Numbered from the stretch's first letter, positions 50,040-61,352 are shown. The stretch is 64,000 bases of DNA from Panulirus ornatus (GCF_036320965.1 NC_092279.1:17276241-17340240); one strand, 5' to 3'. Made by a program: numbers and translations. Notes: generated by a model not told the origin, from the sequence alone.

Positions 50040-51135
50040 AGTTCGATTCGTTGTGTGTGATCTTGTATTTCGAAGATTTGACGCCTCTGGTGACTTTATA
50101 ACCCAGTTCGAGGTTTAACCAGACGTGCTTCCTTTTGTTTCCTTCCGCCAAGATACAATCTGTCCATCCATGATCGATGTAGTCTCCCCCTTACTCCTGC
50201 CTGATGATCGAACCGTGTGTGTGTGTGTGTGTGTGTAGTAACTCGTCTCCGGACGCGGCTCGATGGTACGTGCATCATCATGTGTACACATTGGTCCGTG
50301 CGTGTCCCGCGGCCTCACGCCCTGGGTGGCCCTCTCATTTTCGTCCTCCTCCTCCCTCCCACAATCCACCACCCTTGCCCCCTCCTCCTCCCGGCCACCT
50401 ACCCCCTCCAGCAGAATGATGATGAAGACATTAGCTCGGCCAGCCAGGGGTGACGCCACTGGGTGGGCCGGGGAAAGGGGAGGGTGGGGGTAATGAGTTG
50501 GGGGCGGCGGATGGGGTATAGCGTAGAGGTGGGGGGATTTTGTTGGGGAGAGAGAGAGGGAGGGGGAGTTGAGCTGTAACTAGATGCCAGTTATTATTTT
50601 TTTCCCGCGGGATTATTACCCCGGGCGGGGAGGGGGGGGGGGGAATGTTTGTCCGCATGCGGTTGGGAGTAAAGGGGTAAGGGCTGGCGAGCTGCGGTAA
50701 GGGGAAAAAGAGTGATTAACGGCGTGCCGCAAGCAGGCGAGCCAGGAAGCTGCGGTGACTGGGTTATGGGCAGCTGCTGCTAACCACTGGTGGTTACCGC
50801 TGGCGGAAATACGTGTCCGCAGCCGCAGCTCCTCCTGTCTGTATCGTGAATGGGGATAGGTGTGGCATCTCCAACACCAGGACTGCCTTACACACACACA
50901 CACACACACACATATGAAGATTGCGATTCTGAAACGATTTAGACAAACACCAAAATTTGCGTGGTGCATGGTTAATGAAATTCAACCCCTTTTAAATCAG
51001 TGAAGACGGGATATAGAGAGAAAAAAAGGTCTCGAGATGAATATTATGAAATATTATATACAAGGACATAAGCTAGAGGGATCTCTGCGTGTATGATAGA
51101 GAGGAAATTGAGACTACGAAGTTCCTAACCTGTCG
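50040..51135. other. Mostly unique sequence, no gene recognised
   Basis: Contains short (GT)n at 50215-50236, poly-G at 50632-50643 and short (CA)n at 50890-50911. Overlapping open frames lack domains. Confidence 0.4.
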
Positions 51136-51139
51136 CCAG

Positions 51140-51530
51140 AGCCACGTTTGGTCACCGCGCCTACAGAAGCACAAGAGCTTATAGAGAAGGTCCAGAGGAG
51201 GGCAACAAAGATATAATAATAGCATTTCAGGGAAGTGCTTGAGGCTTTAAATTTGTCCTCCTTGGAAGAGAAAAGAGTGAGGGGTGACCTGATCACAGTC
51301 TTTGTATTTTAAAGACTGATCGACAGCGTGGACAGTTCTTCGAGAGATGTAGGGACAGAGCAACTATAAGACATATCGTGAAATTCAACAACTTGTCAAA
51401 AAGGGATGTACTGATATACTCTTACGGCCTGTGACTGGTGGACGTATGGAATAGAATGACCGAGGACGTTTTAACGCTTACGCCATACATGAATTTTAGG
51501 AAGTTGTGTGATAGTAGAAAAATGTTCCAG
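51140..51530 (+). mobile_element. Decayed 3' end of a non-LTR retrotransposon
   Basis: The plus-strand translation in broken frames shows ELIEKVQRRATKI, then LEEKRVRGDLITV, then LIDSVDS, and finally DVWNRMTEDVLTLTPYMNF. These are the C-terminal landmarks of CR1/Jockey-group reverse transcriptases in the correct order. In-frame stops make it inactive. The best-preserved part is at 51.18-51.30 kb. Confidence 0.78.
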
Positions 51531-51539
51531 AGATGGGGT

Positions 51540-53190
51540 CCTACTCCAGGTCCCGCCTTTGTGATTTTAATATGCACCAGTGTGTTGTACACGCCTCGCT
51601 CCTCCTGTGGGTGCTGGTGCAAAAGGATTACAAGAGGCCACAAAGGGGTCTTTGTCAGACCCCTGTGGGAGCACAGAGCCCACAGGGAGGCCTGGCGAGG
51701 TCGTCTGGCCGTCTCGTGTCCAGCTGCCAGGGTGTCTGGATTTCCAAGTCATGAAGGTATTAGCAGATCCAATTTAGCGTTTAGAGGTCACGCCACCGGA
51801 ACTGAAGTGTGGGGTTAGGACACGGCAGAACCCAATAGCAGTGTGGGCTCTGTCTCGCACTTAGGTATCGCCCAGTGGAGCTGCCACAGCCACTTCGTTA
51901 AAGATAATATCATGATTTTCAACATATTTTATGAGGAAGGCATCGATGTTGCGAGTAAACAGAAGAAATTCATCGGATACGACCATCTCTGATGGTCGTG
52001 GTGTGTTGGTCTTGGTGGTCGATTCGTCTTGGGCTTTCACTCTTGCGTGAGAGGGAAATTGGGAGTCGTAGACCAGTGTTGTGTAACGTGAGATTAATCA
52101 TCTCCGCATGACGTGTTGGTCTTTCTTTTTTTTCATCGTGACGCCATAGCCACCAGGGCCTGTGTCCTTGTGGTGGTCGAAATCCATTATTGGTCAACTC
52201 CCACTGAAGCAGCGACAAGTTCCTTGTGTTGCCATATTCGTCGATGTGGTCCTTCGTCCTCCTAATATGTCTCCGGTTGACACACACAATAGAGCAATAT
52301 TCCAAGTTAAGTGGACCAACACTGGCTGGCCTCACGAACCGACAGCCACTTTCATCTCCCAGTGTCTGAGGACCTGAAGGTTCAACGTCTAAGTATGTTT
52401 ATGTATGTATTCACCTTTCAATACACCCTCTTTGTCGACTGGCACTTTCCTACCTCGGTCGTCCACAGGTGATATCTCAACTCTTCAGCTTTTAATCCAT
52501 TTAATTACTCGACCTCCAGTTGACTGGAGGAAAAATAAGCTTCAGGAATTAACAATACACTGGAAATACAATAACTGTAGATAAGAGAGTCTTATATGAA
52601 AACAGGATGTGGGATCCTCGTTTCGTCCCTCCCGTTTTCTTAATAAGAAAACTACACCTCGTTCATATCTAGTAAGAGGATGAGGAAAAATAGACACGAT
52701 TTTCAGTATAATACAATAGAATCTTATAAAACATATTGGTATATAAATGTATCACATTGAGCACTCACAGCATCAATAGTAAAAATAATATAACATAAAG
52801 ACATGATTTCATTTTTGTCCATTTTTCCAGAATTGGAACTTATGAATTCATAAGGTGACTAGTTAGTGTGAAAAAATAGGGTACACTGGTTTAATAACTG
52901 CAGAGGAAAATGGGGGTCAGGGTGTGAACTGTAGAAAGTAAGACCGGTGGCTGGTGATTGTAAGAAAAATGGGTATTGGCAATTTTTGATCAGGTTGTTC
53001 ATCATAGAAAATTGGCGAGTGAAAGAAAATGAGGTTGGTTAATGAAAATGAGATACTGGTAACAATTGAAATGGGGTCTGTGGTTAATGGTGATGAAAAT
53101 GAAAATTGTGAGGCGAAAGAAACATAATGTAAGTGAAGAAAGAATAACAAGATGGCATGTAAATGAAAAGAAAAAAGTGTGATTAAAAAA
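51540..53190. other. AT-rich unique sequence, no gene recognised
   Basis: Apart from the tentative LINE remnant at 52215-52340, no feature was found. 52.5-53.2 kb is strongly AT-rich. Confidence 0.4.
52215..52340 (-). mobile_element. Possible LINE remnant (post-catalytic region)
   Basis: The minus-strand frame reads LNLEYCSIVCVNRRHIRRTK followed by DHIDEYGNTRNLSL. The LEYCSIV core and the spacing of the following basic helix resemble the RPxLEYCSxVWxP...IExIQRxATRL region of LINE reverse transcriptases. The similarity is short, so this is tentative. Confidence 0.35.
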
Positions 53191-53191
53191 G

Positions 53192-53192
<1 letters not shown>

Positions 53193-53269
<77 letters not shown>

Positions 53270-53451
53270 ACGCCGTCCCTGTGCATCGAGAAATGACATG
53301 GGTCGAAAGACTCGGCTTCAGTTGATGGTCCTCAATTGATCGTCAGGGACTTGCCTGTCCAGGAATGCCAGCATGCGACATTTAGGTCAGACCTGCTGTT
53401 ACTCAGCCAGCCTAACTTAGCCCTGGTATATAGATTCAAGTAACAAGAGCG

Positions 53452-53525
<74 letters not shown>
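53193..53525. repeat. Two long (TA)n microsatellites
   Basis: (TA)n at 53193-53265 and 53453-53525, each about 73 bp, about 190 bases apart. The spacer carries no gene. Confidence 0.96.
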
Positions 53526-53529
53526 TCTC

Positions 53530-54735
53530 GTGATGAGAAATGAGGAATGAAAGAATGATGCTACAGACAGGCTGCGGGTGTTGTCAATTATGTGTGATAA
53601 TAGTAACTAAGATGTATACTTCCAAACTCTCCGTGTGGTGTGACCTTGCGACACAGCAACAAAAGTGACCGCTCCCTTTTAAACACATTGCTCCCATCAT
53701 CCAAGACTTCCCGGTATCCTACACTGGGAGAGTTTACTGGAAATAAGGAAAGGTTCAGGAAATGGTGAACCTGTCTTGGCTGGAGCCTACAGGAAGAGGG
53801 AGAATTACGAGACTTTGGTCGTGTGTGTGTGTGGATAGCCAGACCCTCAGAGACGCTAGGGTCGGGGGAACGTAGCGACGTGTGTGTGTTGAGGACGGTG
53901 TACACCAAGTCGATGTGCATTTGTCAACATACTTCACGTTCCCTATACGTGTACATGTGTAGGTATGAATGTGAAGTCGAAATTTAAGACAGTCAAACAG
54001 TTTTGAACGTTCGTCCAACATCTTTGAAAGCTTGCGTCATGACATTTGAGGACGTAGATCAAACACACGTAAGGAGCAGTTTTAATAAACGTGTGTGATT
54101 GGTCAATACGCAGTCAATGAATATGTGAACGAGTGAAATAAATACAATTGAACATGTATGTATGGACGTATGATTATGAACATCTATTACGTGAATGTGA
54201 ACATCTATATGTACATAATGTGAAGGCGAGATTTCATATGTGAACTTATAAAAATGGCCATTAGTCTTTAGTAAATATATGTGAAAAAAGACATATGAAG
54301 GTGTATGTATGAGTGTGTGGACAGGAGATGAGCATGTGGGTCGTGTCGTACAACAGTCAACATGTTAAGGGTCAGCATGAGCCGGCCGCCTCCTGCGTCA
54401 GGGACTAGACTGCTGCTCCTCCACACTACACCACCACCTGACCTGCCCTGCTCCACCTCCTCCTCCAGACTCTCTCGGTGTCTGCTACGTAACTTGGAAG
54501 TGTCTTGAACGTCCTGAATCACATGGATTCTTCCTAGTCCCCAAACACATTGGACACGTGAGAAGCTACCACTTTTTTTCACATTCACTGAGGTCTTGGT
54601 AAGATCACTTAGGTTTGTCAAGCACTCTTCATGTTTCTTTTGAAAACTTCTTGGTCCCTAAAATAAAATATTTTCCTCTCAGAAAACACGATTTCGTCAT
54701 ACCACAAGAGTATTACCAGCGAATACGGTCGTAGG
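53530..54735. other. Unique sequence, no gene recognised
   Basis: AT-rich, with TATGTGAA-like phrases at 54.1-54.3 kb. No supported exon. Confidence 0.4.
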
Positions 54736-54740
54736 GCAGG

Positions 54741-54790
54741 TATATAAATATGTCAGTATACTTCAGTCGTGTGCTGTTGCCGTAGTTCAG
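54741..54790 (+). promoter_or_regulatory. TATA box plus arthropod-type initiator, candidate core promoter
   Basis: TATATAAATA at 54741-54750 is followed by TTCAGTCGT (A at 54765) and a second TTCAGTG (A at 54788). TCAGT is the arthropod initiator consensus. The spacings from the TATA start, 24 and 47 nt, are slightly short and long of the ideal of about 30. No convincing coding exon follows on the plus strand in the next 500 bases. Confidence 0.25.
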
Positions 54791-55126
54791 TGTACGGCCA
54801 GAGGAACATCAACTCGGGGGCTGTGAGTGGACGCGAGTCTCGAACTATTCTGCCCCAGGCTCTGCGCTGACCACGGTCACCTGTGCTTCAGTCTGACAGC
54901 AGCCGAGGCTGCCAGTTTTTAAGATTTGCCTGATGGGGGCTCGGTGGTGTGAGCCTGCCTCGCTTTACCTGCAATACTCGAGGAGAATATAGAGATCATA
55001 ATCTGATATTTCTAATATTCTCTACTGTTGCTTTCCAAATGATATTCAAACAGTTTAAGAATTTGCGAGAATATCCATTCTTCTCCATAAAGATAGAAAA
55101 ATCAGACACTCCATCCTTTCAGTATC

Positions 55127-55678
55127 TCAAGTGCTTCGTGAATGCTTTAATTGACTTCGTAATGGTGAGTTGCAGGAGCAAGCAGCAGTCAAGCAGCTCA
55201 CAGGCCCCTCCCGCAATACCAGACTCCCAGAGTCATTACAACCGTTTTTGTCACAGATAAAAAAGGTCTGATACTCGGCAGAAAGAACACGGTCTGTTAT
55301 TCTGGGGAAATTTCCCCGCGTGCCGCGTCGGAACAGTCGACTTATCTGCGTCTTATGATCATCTTTTCCTCCGCGTTGCTCCATCATGGTAAGGTTTGCC
55401 CCGTCACGAGCTGCGTCAAATGTGCATTTCAGCGTCGACCTTCCCCCCATCATCAGTGTAAGCTTTACCCTCCAGATGTCCCCGCTGTTCTGTGCAAGAT
55501 AAGAGCGTCCGTCTACCCTTACCTCACTTGATCTCTCTGCCCTGTATTTTAGTACCACCGTAAGCCTCACAGGATCGGTCCTCTCCTTAAACAATGCGGC
55601 GAGGCGCATTCTCAACCAAATCTGTTTGGTCGGAGGGCCCATGTGGGCCACCTCGGTGTACCTGAGATCAAACGGCAC
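55127..55678 (-). CDS. Open frame of 183 codons downstream of the membrane-protein stop; uncertain
   Basis: A minus-strand frame open from just after the (CA)n tract to 55127. It could be 3' untranslated sequence of the membrane-protein gene or a separate exon. Its composition is balanced and not repeat-derived, with alternating hydrophobic and polar stretches (RLTVVLKYRAERSSEVRV, DIWRVKLTLMMGG) and three Cys residues close together. An AG acceptor (GATCTCAG|GTACACC) lies just inside its upstream edge. Open frames of this length are expected less than once by chance in 64 kb, so length alone is weak evidence. No family was recognised. Confidence 0.25.
   Translation of the reverse strand: MPFDLRYTEVAHMGPPTKQIWLRMRLAALFKERTDPVRLTVVLKYRAERSSEVRVDGRSYLAQNSGDIWRVKLTLMMGGRSTLKCTFDAARDGANLTMMEQRGGKDDHKTQISRLFRRGTRGNFPRITDRVLSAEYQTFFICDKNGCNDSGSLVLREGPVSCLTAACSCNSPLRSQLKHSRST
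55146..55151 (-). terminator. Possible polyadenylation signal ATTAAA
   Basis: Minus-strand ATTAAA about 815 bases past the stop of the membrane-protein gene. It is the only AATAAA/ATTAAA hexamer I saw on that strand between 55.14 and 55.97 kb. It would give a 3' UTR of about 0.8 kb containing the (CA)n at 55.69-55.74 kb. A hexamer alone is weak evidence. Confidence 0.25.
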
Positions 55679-55686
55679 TGAGCATC

Positions 55687-55741
<55 letters not shown>
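55687..55741. repeat. (CA)n microsatellite in the likely 3' UTR
   Basis: CA repeats of 55 bp. They would be transcribed as (UG)n in the membrane-protein mRNA if the 3' UTR model is right. Confidence 0.96.
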
Positions 55742-55743
<2 letters not shown>

Positions 55744-55965
55744 CGTCAGCTGCAGTCGGCATCCCTTAACCCATAACCACCTACGAGTGACTGTGAGGGG
55801 TTCATCTCCCTAGGTGCTCACAGCGTCACCAGATGGCCAGGCGGACATAACTACGAGGGTAATGTCGTCCCACATCAGTTGCTCGCTGGAATCTCACTCG
55901 AGGTGAAGTTTTCGTCAAATGGTTCTCTACCTCCTAGGGGTTCGTCGCTACACGAGTTGTACCCC

Positions 55966-56453
55966 TTAAGTAAGGTTCTCGTAGAGTGGTTCTTCCTCCC
56001 GCGGGTTCTTCTGTATCCTGTGTTGGTGGGGTTGTCGTCTGTCGGCGCCCCGTCGTCTAGGGGTTCGACGCTGCCCACGACCCTCCGAGAAGTAGATTCT
56101 GAATCTGTCGGTGCGGGAGGGGAGGAGCGGCAGGCCGCGCTGCTGGGGGGTTAGGGGACGACCCCGTCGCGTCCCGCCCACGTAGTAGACGCTCTCGTAG
56201 TCCGAGCCTGAGCCCGGGGAGGAGGTGCAGGGCGGGGCGCTGGCGCAGTAGTAGCGGGAGTGGGCCGGGGACACGCTCGGGGTGTCGTTGTCGCTGGCAT
56301 GTCCGAGCACTCCCATGGGCGCCAGGGACTCCTCCTCGCTGTCGGTGTCTGCCGGGGTGGCCGTCCTCACGCCCCGAGGATATGATGGCCGTAGGAGAGC
56401 TCGACCCTCCTGGCCCGCCGCTTCACTGGTACTGTAGCTGCACGTCTCGCTCC
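55966..56453 (-). CDS. Exon C: terminal coding exon, cytoplasmic tail and stop codon
   Basis: The acceptor is TTCGTCATTGCAG|GG. The first two bases complete the Gly codon left by exon B (G+GG), so the second junction is also in phase. The exon encodes residues 177-337 of the partial protein and ends at TAA (55968-55966). The sequence is Ser/Pro/acidic in the first half (DTDSEEES, SDNDTPSVSP, GSGSDYESVYYVG) and basic near the end, finishing PLYENLT. YESV and YENL add two more YxxPhi motifs, and YENL also fits the pYxN pattern bound by Grb2-type SH2 domains. The intron to exon B is 274 nt. A second reading frame stays open past this stop for another 30 codons; see findings. No family was recognised. 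Confidence 0.72.
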
Positions 56454-56727
56454 CTGCAATGACGAAGGTGTACCGGGTCATACATGGACTGAGCTGTACA
56501 GTGATGTAGTTAGATTATTAAGACGACAGTGAACTGATGTTCCATGACATAGTTATGTACCAATATTATACTTACATGTGTACATGTACCCTAACTAGAC
56601 ATGTCTGTATGACCTGCTGTAACAAGACATGACTATATGACTTGTAGACTGTACCCAGCCATACACGAGGTCATCGGGCTATACACGGACGCTACACTTC
56701 ACTACCTGGCAGTACTGCAAGACCCAC
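56454..56727 (-). other. Intron between exons B and C
   Basis: Minus-strand intron of 274 nt running from GTGGGT to TTGCAG. It is AT-richer than the exons on both sides. No internal gene or repeat was seen. Confidence 0.65.
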
Positions 56728-56960
56728 CTGAGGAGATGCTCTGGTACAGATGTTCTGACGGAGGGTTGCTACAGGGTTGGGCGGTGTACAGGTGACCGCC
56801 CATAGTCATGCCCATCATCTCACCGCCGTCCACGGGCACGGGCTTGCAGCGTGGGCGTGTGCGGGCGGGCACGATGGTGGGGGCGGAGGGCAGGTCGTCG
56901 TATATGATGGCCCCGCTCAGCTCCGTGCAGCCCTTGGGCGACCGTCCGCGACCCCGCACC
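56728..56960 (-). CDS. Exon B: juxtamembrane cytoplasmic segment of the same membrane protein
   Basis: The acceptor is CCCCAGCAG|G and the donor is CTCAG|GTGGGT. The first base completes the split Arg codon of exon A (AG+G), so the frame is preserved. The exon encodes about 78 residues of the cytoplasmic tail (98-175 of the partial protein). They start with a basic stretch (VRGRGRSPKG) expected just inside the membrane, followed by IIYDDLPSAP, a Pro/Arg-rich part and HLYQSISS. YDDL and YQSI both fit the YxxPhi sorting-signal pattern. GC content is well above the flanking intron, as in exon C. The exon leaves at phase 1. Two AGs three bases apart at the acceptor allow a one-residue splice variant. 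Function is unknown beyond a cytoplasmic tail. Confidence 0.75.
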
Positions 56961-57636
56961 CTGCTGGGGTAAACACTGTGTGAGTGGTTGAGAGTGGCTC
57001 ACGACAGCGATAAGGCCTAGGTTGACGTCTGTGTGGTGGTGGGTAGAGTGGGGTTTCGGTTGATCAGAGTGACAGGGACGTAAGAGTATTTGGTTTGTGT
57101 TCAGAGGAGACAAAGGCAAAGGAATTTAGCCACAGCCGTTCATCAGAGCCTCTCTGTTGTTGGTGGTGCTCTTCAGAGACCGGACGTAGTTGAAAGGCAA
57201 CAGGAAGCAGGGATAGATAGTTATTTCGCTGGGGGGAAGGAAGCAAAAGGCCAGAGCACATCATCTAAACCTCACGAAGCTCCACTGACGGGAAGACTGT
57301 GTTTGTGAGCGAGAGTTAGACGACAGGTGTGTTATTTTAGAATAGCACAGACCCTTGCAGGAAGCCGTTGGTTTCCAGCATTACGCACTCCTCATGAATT
57401 AGACGAAGAATACGAAGTTCCTAAGACAGATCTCATATTCGTTGAGATCGAATCATAGACTTAGTTCCTGAGTAACTACATGCATCTAGATTTGGCCTAG
57501 CTGCTTCCATCTGTTTCTAGAGCAGACCTGTTGCCCCCATGTAGTTCTAGTATAACTTCACCTACATAAGTATGGTACAAATGTAACCATCTACTTCTGT
57601 CATGAACGTACCCATCAACTTTCCCTACACTGCACC

Positions 57637-57638
<2 letters not shown>

Positions 57639-57707
<69 letters not shown>
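57639..57707. repeat. (TC)n microsatellite
   Basis: TC repeats of 69 bp in the long intron. Confidence 0.97.
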
Positions 57708-57709
<2 letters not shown>

Positions 57710-58956
57710 CATAACTGTATCAAATAAGCTCGTGCGTGGTGGTACCCTCTACGTAAATTTTAGCATAACTGCGCCTCTCTTATTCTGGGTAAGTGTCTCG
57801 TGATAGCTTCGCTTGGGCTGAACGGTTCTGTATAGACAGAGAATGTTCTCCCTCTTCCGAACTGTTGCCTCGATCATACGAAGCACAGCTCCGTCCCTGT
57901 ATGCAGTACTATGGGAGGTTATTATAGCTCTATATACGTACACTGATAACGCTTGAGATTATAACTTGATTGTTATAATGTCATCATAATCAAAGTATTA
58001 CACTGGTAGTTACTTACCCTTCTTTGCGTATACTTTTTTGCTTCACTAATATTCTTGGTATATTTCATATGATTTGACATCCCATACTTTTTATAAGTCT
58101 CTTTCCTTTTAAACAAAAGAAAGACGTAACTGGTGAGGTACTTGCTTATAATCGCCTTCAAGTATATTTACGTCGGGGAAATACTTCAGAGGGGAGAAAA
58201 AAATGCATTGTGCTCCACCAAAGCTGAAAATTGGATTTTAAATAAACGCGCAAGTAACACACAAAGGGTGATTTAAACGACCACAGCTTAGTCATGCATG
58301 ACCCAAACTGCCTGGCCTGGATGACCAGCCCTGAGGACACAGGCACAGTTGCGTACACTCGACGTGAAACAAAAGGCAAACGTCCTAACCAGAAAATGAC
58401 TCGCATGTTACACACAGCTTGGTACGAGATCCTGATCTGGTCCACCTCACCGATACCCGATACCGTGTGTGCTGGTCGATGGAAAAGGAGACTACCAAGG
58501 GAAGTATGGCTGGGATATGGTCGTACGGTGAAGGGGGGAATGTAGAAGAGGGCTGATTGACATACTCGAACTGGTCGACAGGAGATGGGGAGATTGCGAG
58601 AGACAGGGACGGTTGAGAAGGTGAGAGACGCCTGAGAGAACTGAAAGGAATGAAGAGAGAGAGACACACACACACAGAGAAGAGTGTGAGATAATTGCGG
58701 GACTGAAAATGAACGAGGTGAAGGTTGGGAGAGGAGGAGGAGTATGGAATATGAGTAAAGAGTGAGAGAAAAATTGGAAAGAAGGTGATCAAAGACCTGG
58801 GGGAGTGGAATGGGAGGGAGAGAGTGAGGGTGACGAGACAAGGAAGGTGTTGTGGTGCAGGGAGGGAGGCAGTCGAGCGTGGTACAGCTCCCTCTTCCCC
58901 CCCGGGTGCATGAGCATGCAGGCATGACCAAGTAACGCCGCGCATAGTTCCCAGCC

Positions 58957-58959
<3 letters not shown>

Positions 58960-59015
<56 letters not shown>
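58960..59015. repeat. (CA)n microsatellite
   Basis: CA repeats of 56 bp in the long intron. Confidence 0.97.
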
Positions 59016-59018
<3 letters not shown>

Positions 59019-59851
59019 CACCACGCCCGTGTAAGCTTGGTGGACCCGCTTATGAAGAGGTTAGTTCGGGGCTGGAACACCTGAGGAGGAAGCCCCGGCT
59101 GGTTTGCATAAGCTGCAGCGAGGCAGCCACTCTCTCGTTATCCCCCTTGATTCACGAGGGCGTGCGACCCGTGGGCATGGTAGCCGGGTCTTCGATCTCA
59201 AACCGTTGCGGGTTTAAGTCAGAGGTCACTCTTACCACAACCAGACGGTCGCTCGGTTGTGCTCAAGGGCGGCACTGCCTCGGTCGTGGGGTCTGATCGC
59301 TATGCAAGAGAGAGGGAGAGGGTTGCTGGGAGAAGAGGCTAGGCAGGACAGGCGGGCGGGACATTAGTGAAGCCAGACGAATCACTTAACTGACGCAAAT
59401 CTTTCTGTGAGAGTGTGACACCGACGCTTGGATGTGTTCTGATCGGCGCTCGCTCCTTGCGTCGACCTCAGACACCAGACCATCACAGGCAAAGGGTCGT
59501 GCTGACGGGTCGTGCTCTTGGGTTTTTTATTAGACTTGGGCTAGTATAACCTTGAGGCCCATAAAACCCCAGTGCCACACGCAATACACGCTAGAGGGCA
59601 TGAGAACATGCGGGCGAGGTCAGATGTGGCCAGGCTGGCCTTGTGAGCCAGAAGAAAGGCGTAGTGTTCTCCTGACCACTACCGATGCCCCGGAGTATAG
59701 CACACGATGTCTACATCTTTCCCTCCATCGCTAAACTTTGGGAATGTAAATTCTCGCGTCTACCAACACAGCTATGGACTACCCCTCTCCAAAAGGCAAG
59801 TTTTGCACTCCCTTCAAAACACTTTTAAGATATTTTTTCCACGCCTTTCGT

Positions 59852-59898
<47 letters not shown>
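59852..59898. repeat. (TC)n microsatellite
   Basis: TC repeats of 47 bp in the long intron. Confidence 0.97.
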
Positions 59899-59900
<2 letters not shown>

Positions 59901-60044
59901 GCCCCTTATCATGTGTCGTGTCAGGTCTGCCTTACATGAGGAATTTCGCGCGTGACTGAAGCCCTCGACACAGGGTGGGGGAAAAGATACCTGATAAACT
60001 ACACAAAACGCGTAATAGTGACGTTTGGTCGTGGAGGTAGGCAG

Positions 60045-60190
60045 CCCTTGTGGCAGCCAAGAGCTCCTTGTGTGGCAGAGAGCCCGTGTGACTGCCAAGG
60101 GCTATCCGTATGGCAGGCAGCCCCCTGTGGTAGCCAAGGGCTACGTGTGTGGCAGGCAGCCCGTGTGGTAGCCAAGCCCCTCGCGTGTTG
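60045..60190. repeat. Degenerate repeat of about 34 bp, 4 copies
   Basis: Copies share GTGTGGCAGGCAGCCC and GTAGCCAAGGGCTA with substitutions. Confidence 0.8.
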
Positions 60191-60279
60191 TAGCCCAGCT
60201 TGGCAATGTAAACAAGGCGGGGTGCCCCAGGCCCAGGCATTCCCGGCACGCTCTCACCTGATTTACCCACTTGCCTGCC

Positions 60280-60372
60280 TCCTAGCTCACCTGCTGCCTC
60301 CTAGCTCACCTGCTACCTCCTAGCTCACCTGTTGACTCCTAGCGCACCTGACTTGCTGCCTCCTAGCTCAAC
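60280..60372. repeat. 20-bp repeat, about 4 copies
   Basis: Units of CTCCTAGCTCACCTGCTGC with variants. Confidence 0.85.
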
Positions 60373-60689
60373 TACATGCCTGCCTACTGCCTTCAGCCAA
60401 GTCGCGTCATCCCTATCCTGCTTGAAATCTATCCATCCTCATTTTTCTCTCGTAACTCCTCCCCCACCAGTCTCCTCTCACAGCAACATAAGTCCTTGGT
60501 CAATATACAACACACGCGACACATACTGAAGGATTATGTCCCTTCAATTGTACAAACAGGAAGAGATATAGAAGGGGCTTCATTCATCTTAAAGCTTGAA
60601 TATTCCAAATTACTTTTTATTTTATCTGACGAAGGAATAGAAAGGAATTCAAACAGCAACAGAGATCGCTGGGGTCCCTCCGAGGCTGC

Positions 60690-61080
60690 TTGAGATAGTG
60701 GTAGATTTGAGGAACTCGTACTGCTTGAGATAGAGGTAGATATGAGGTACTCGTACTGCTTGAGATAGTGGTAGATTTGAGGAACTCGTACTGCTTGAGA
60801 TAGTGGTAGATATGAGGAACTCGTACTGCTTGAGATAGTGGTAGATTTGAGGAACTCGTACTGCTTGAGATAGTGGTAGATATGAGGAACTCGTACTGCT
60901 TGAGATAGTGGTAGATTTGAGGAACTCGTACTGCTTGAGATAGTGGTAGATATGAGGTACTCGTACTGCTTGAGATAGTGGTAGATATGAGGAACTCGTA
61001 CTGCTTGAGATAGTGGTAGATATGAGGAACTCGTACTGCTTGAGACAGTGGTAGACAGTGGTAGATATGAGGAACTCGTA
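60690..61080. repeat. 35-bp minisatellite, about 11 copies
   Basis: Units of GAGATAGTGGTAGATATGAG plus GAACTCGTACTGCTT. ATATG and ATTTG variants alternate for much of the array, suggesting a 70-bp higher-order unit. Confidence 0.96.
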
Positions 61081-61350
61081 GATTACTGTGGTAAAAGTCA
61101 CCTGCGGATTACGGACACACTGATCTATGGTGGTGGGAGGAATTGTCATGACTTTCCTCGGTGTGTGCCACCCTCCTCCACGTAGCTGTGGTATAGGTAC
61201 GTGGCCAAGACTGAGGGGGGGAGACGACTACCAACACGTAGTCTGGTTGATCAAAGGTTAACCGGTGTCGCGCGGCCCCAAGACCCAGAGTTCAGGGTTG
61301 GCGATTAGAAAGACGAGCCTCGAAAACCCAACAGCCTCTTTAAATAATGA

Positions 61351-61352
<2 letters not shown>

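Noticed and set aside
58158..59024. 288-codon minus-strand frame
   Set aside because: It begins inside (CA)n, runs through pyrimidine-rich intron sequence and lacks any domain. It lies inside the inferred intron of the membrane-protein gene.
59165..59235. tRNA-like A-box/B-box pattern
   Set aside because: No complete cloverleaf; the T-arm and acceptor stems do not pair.
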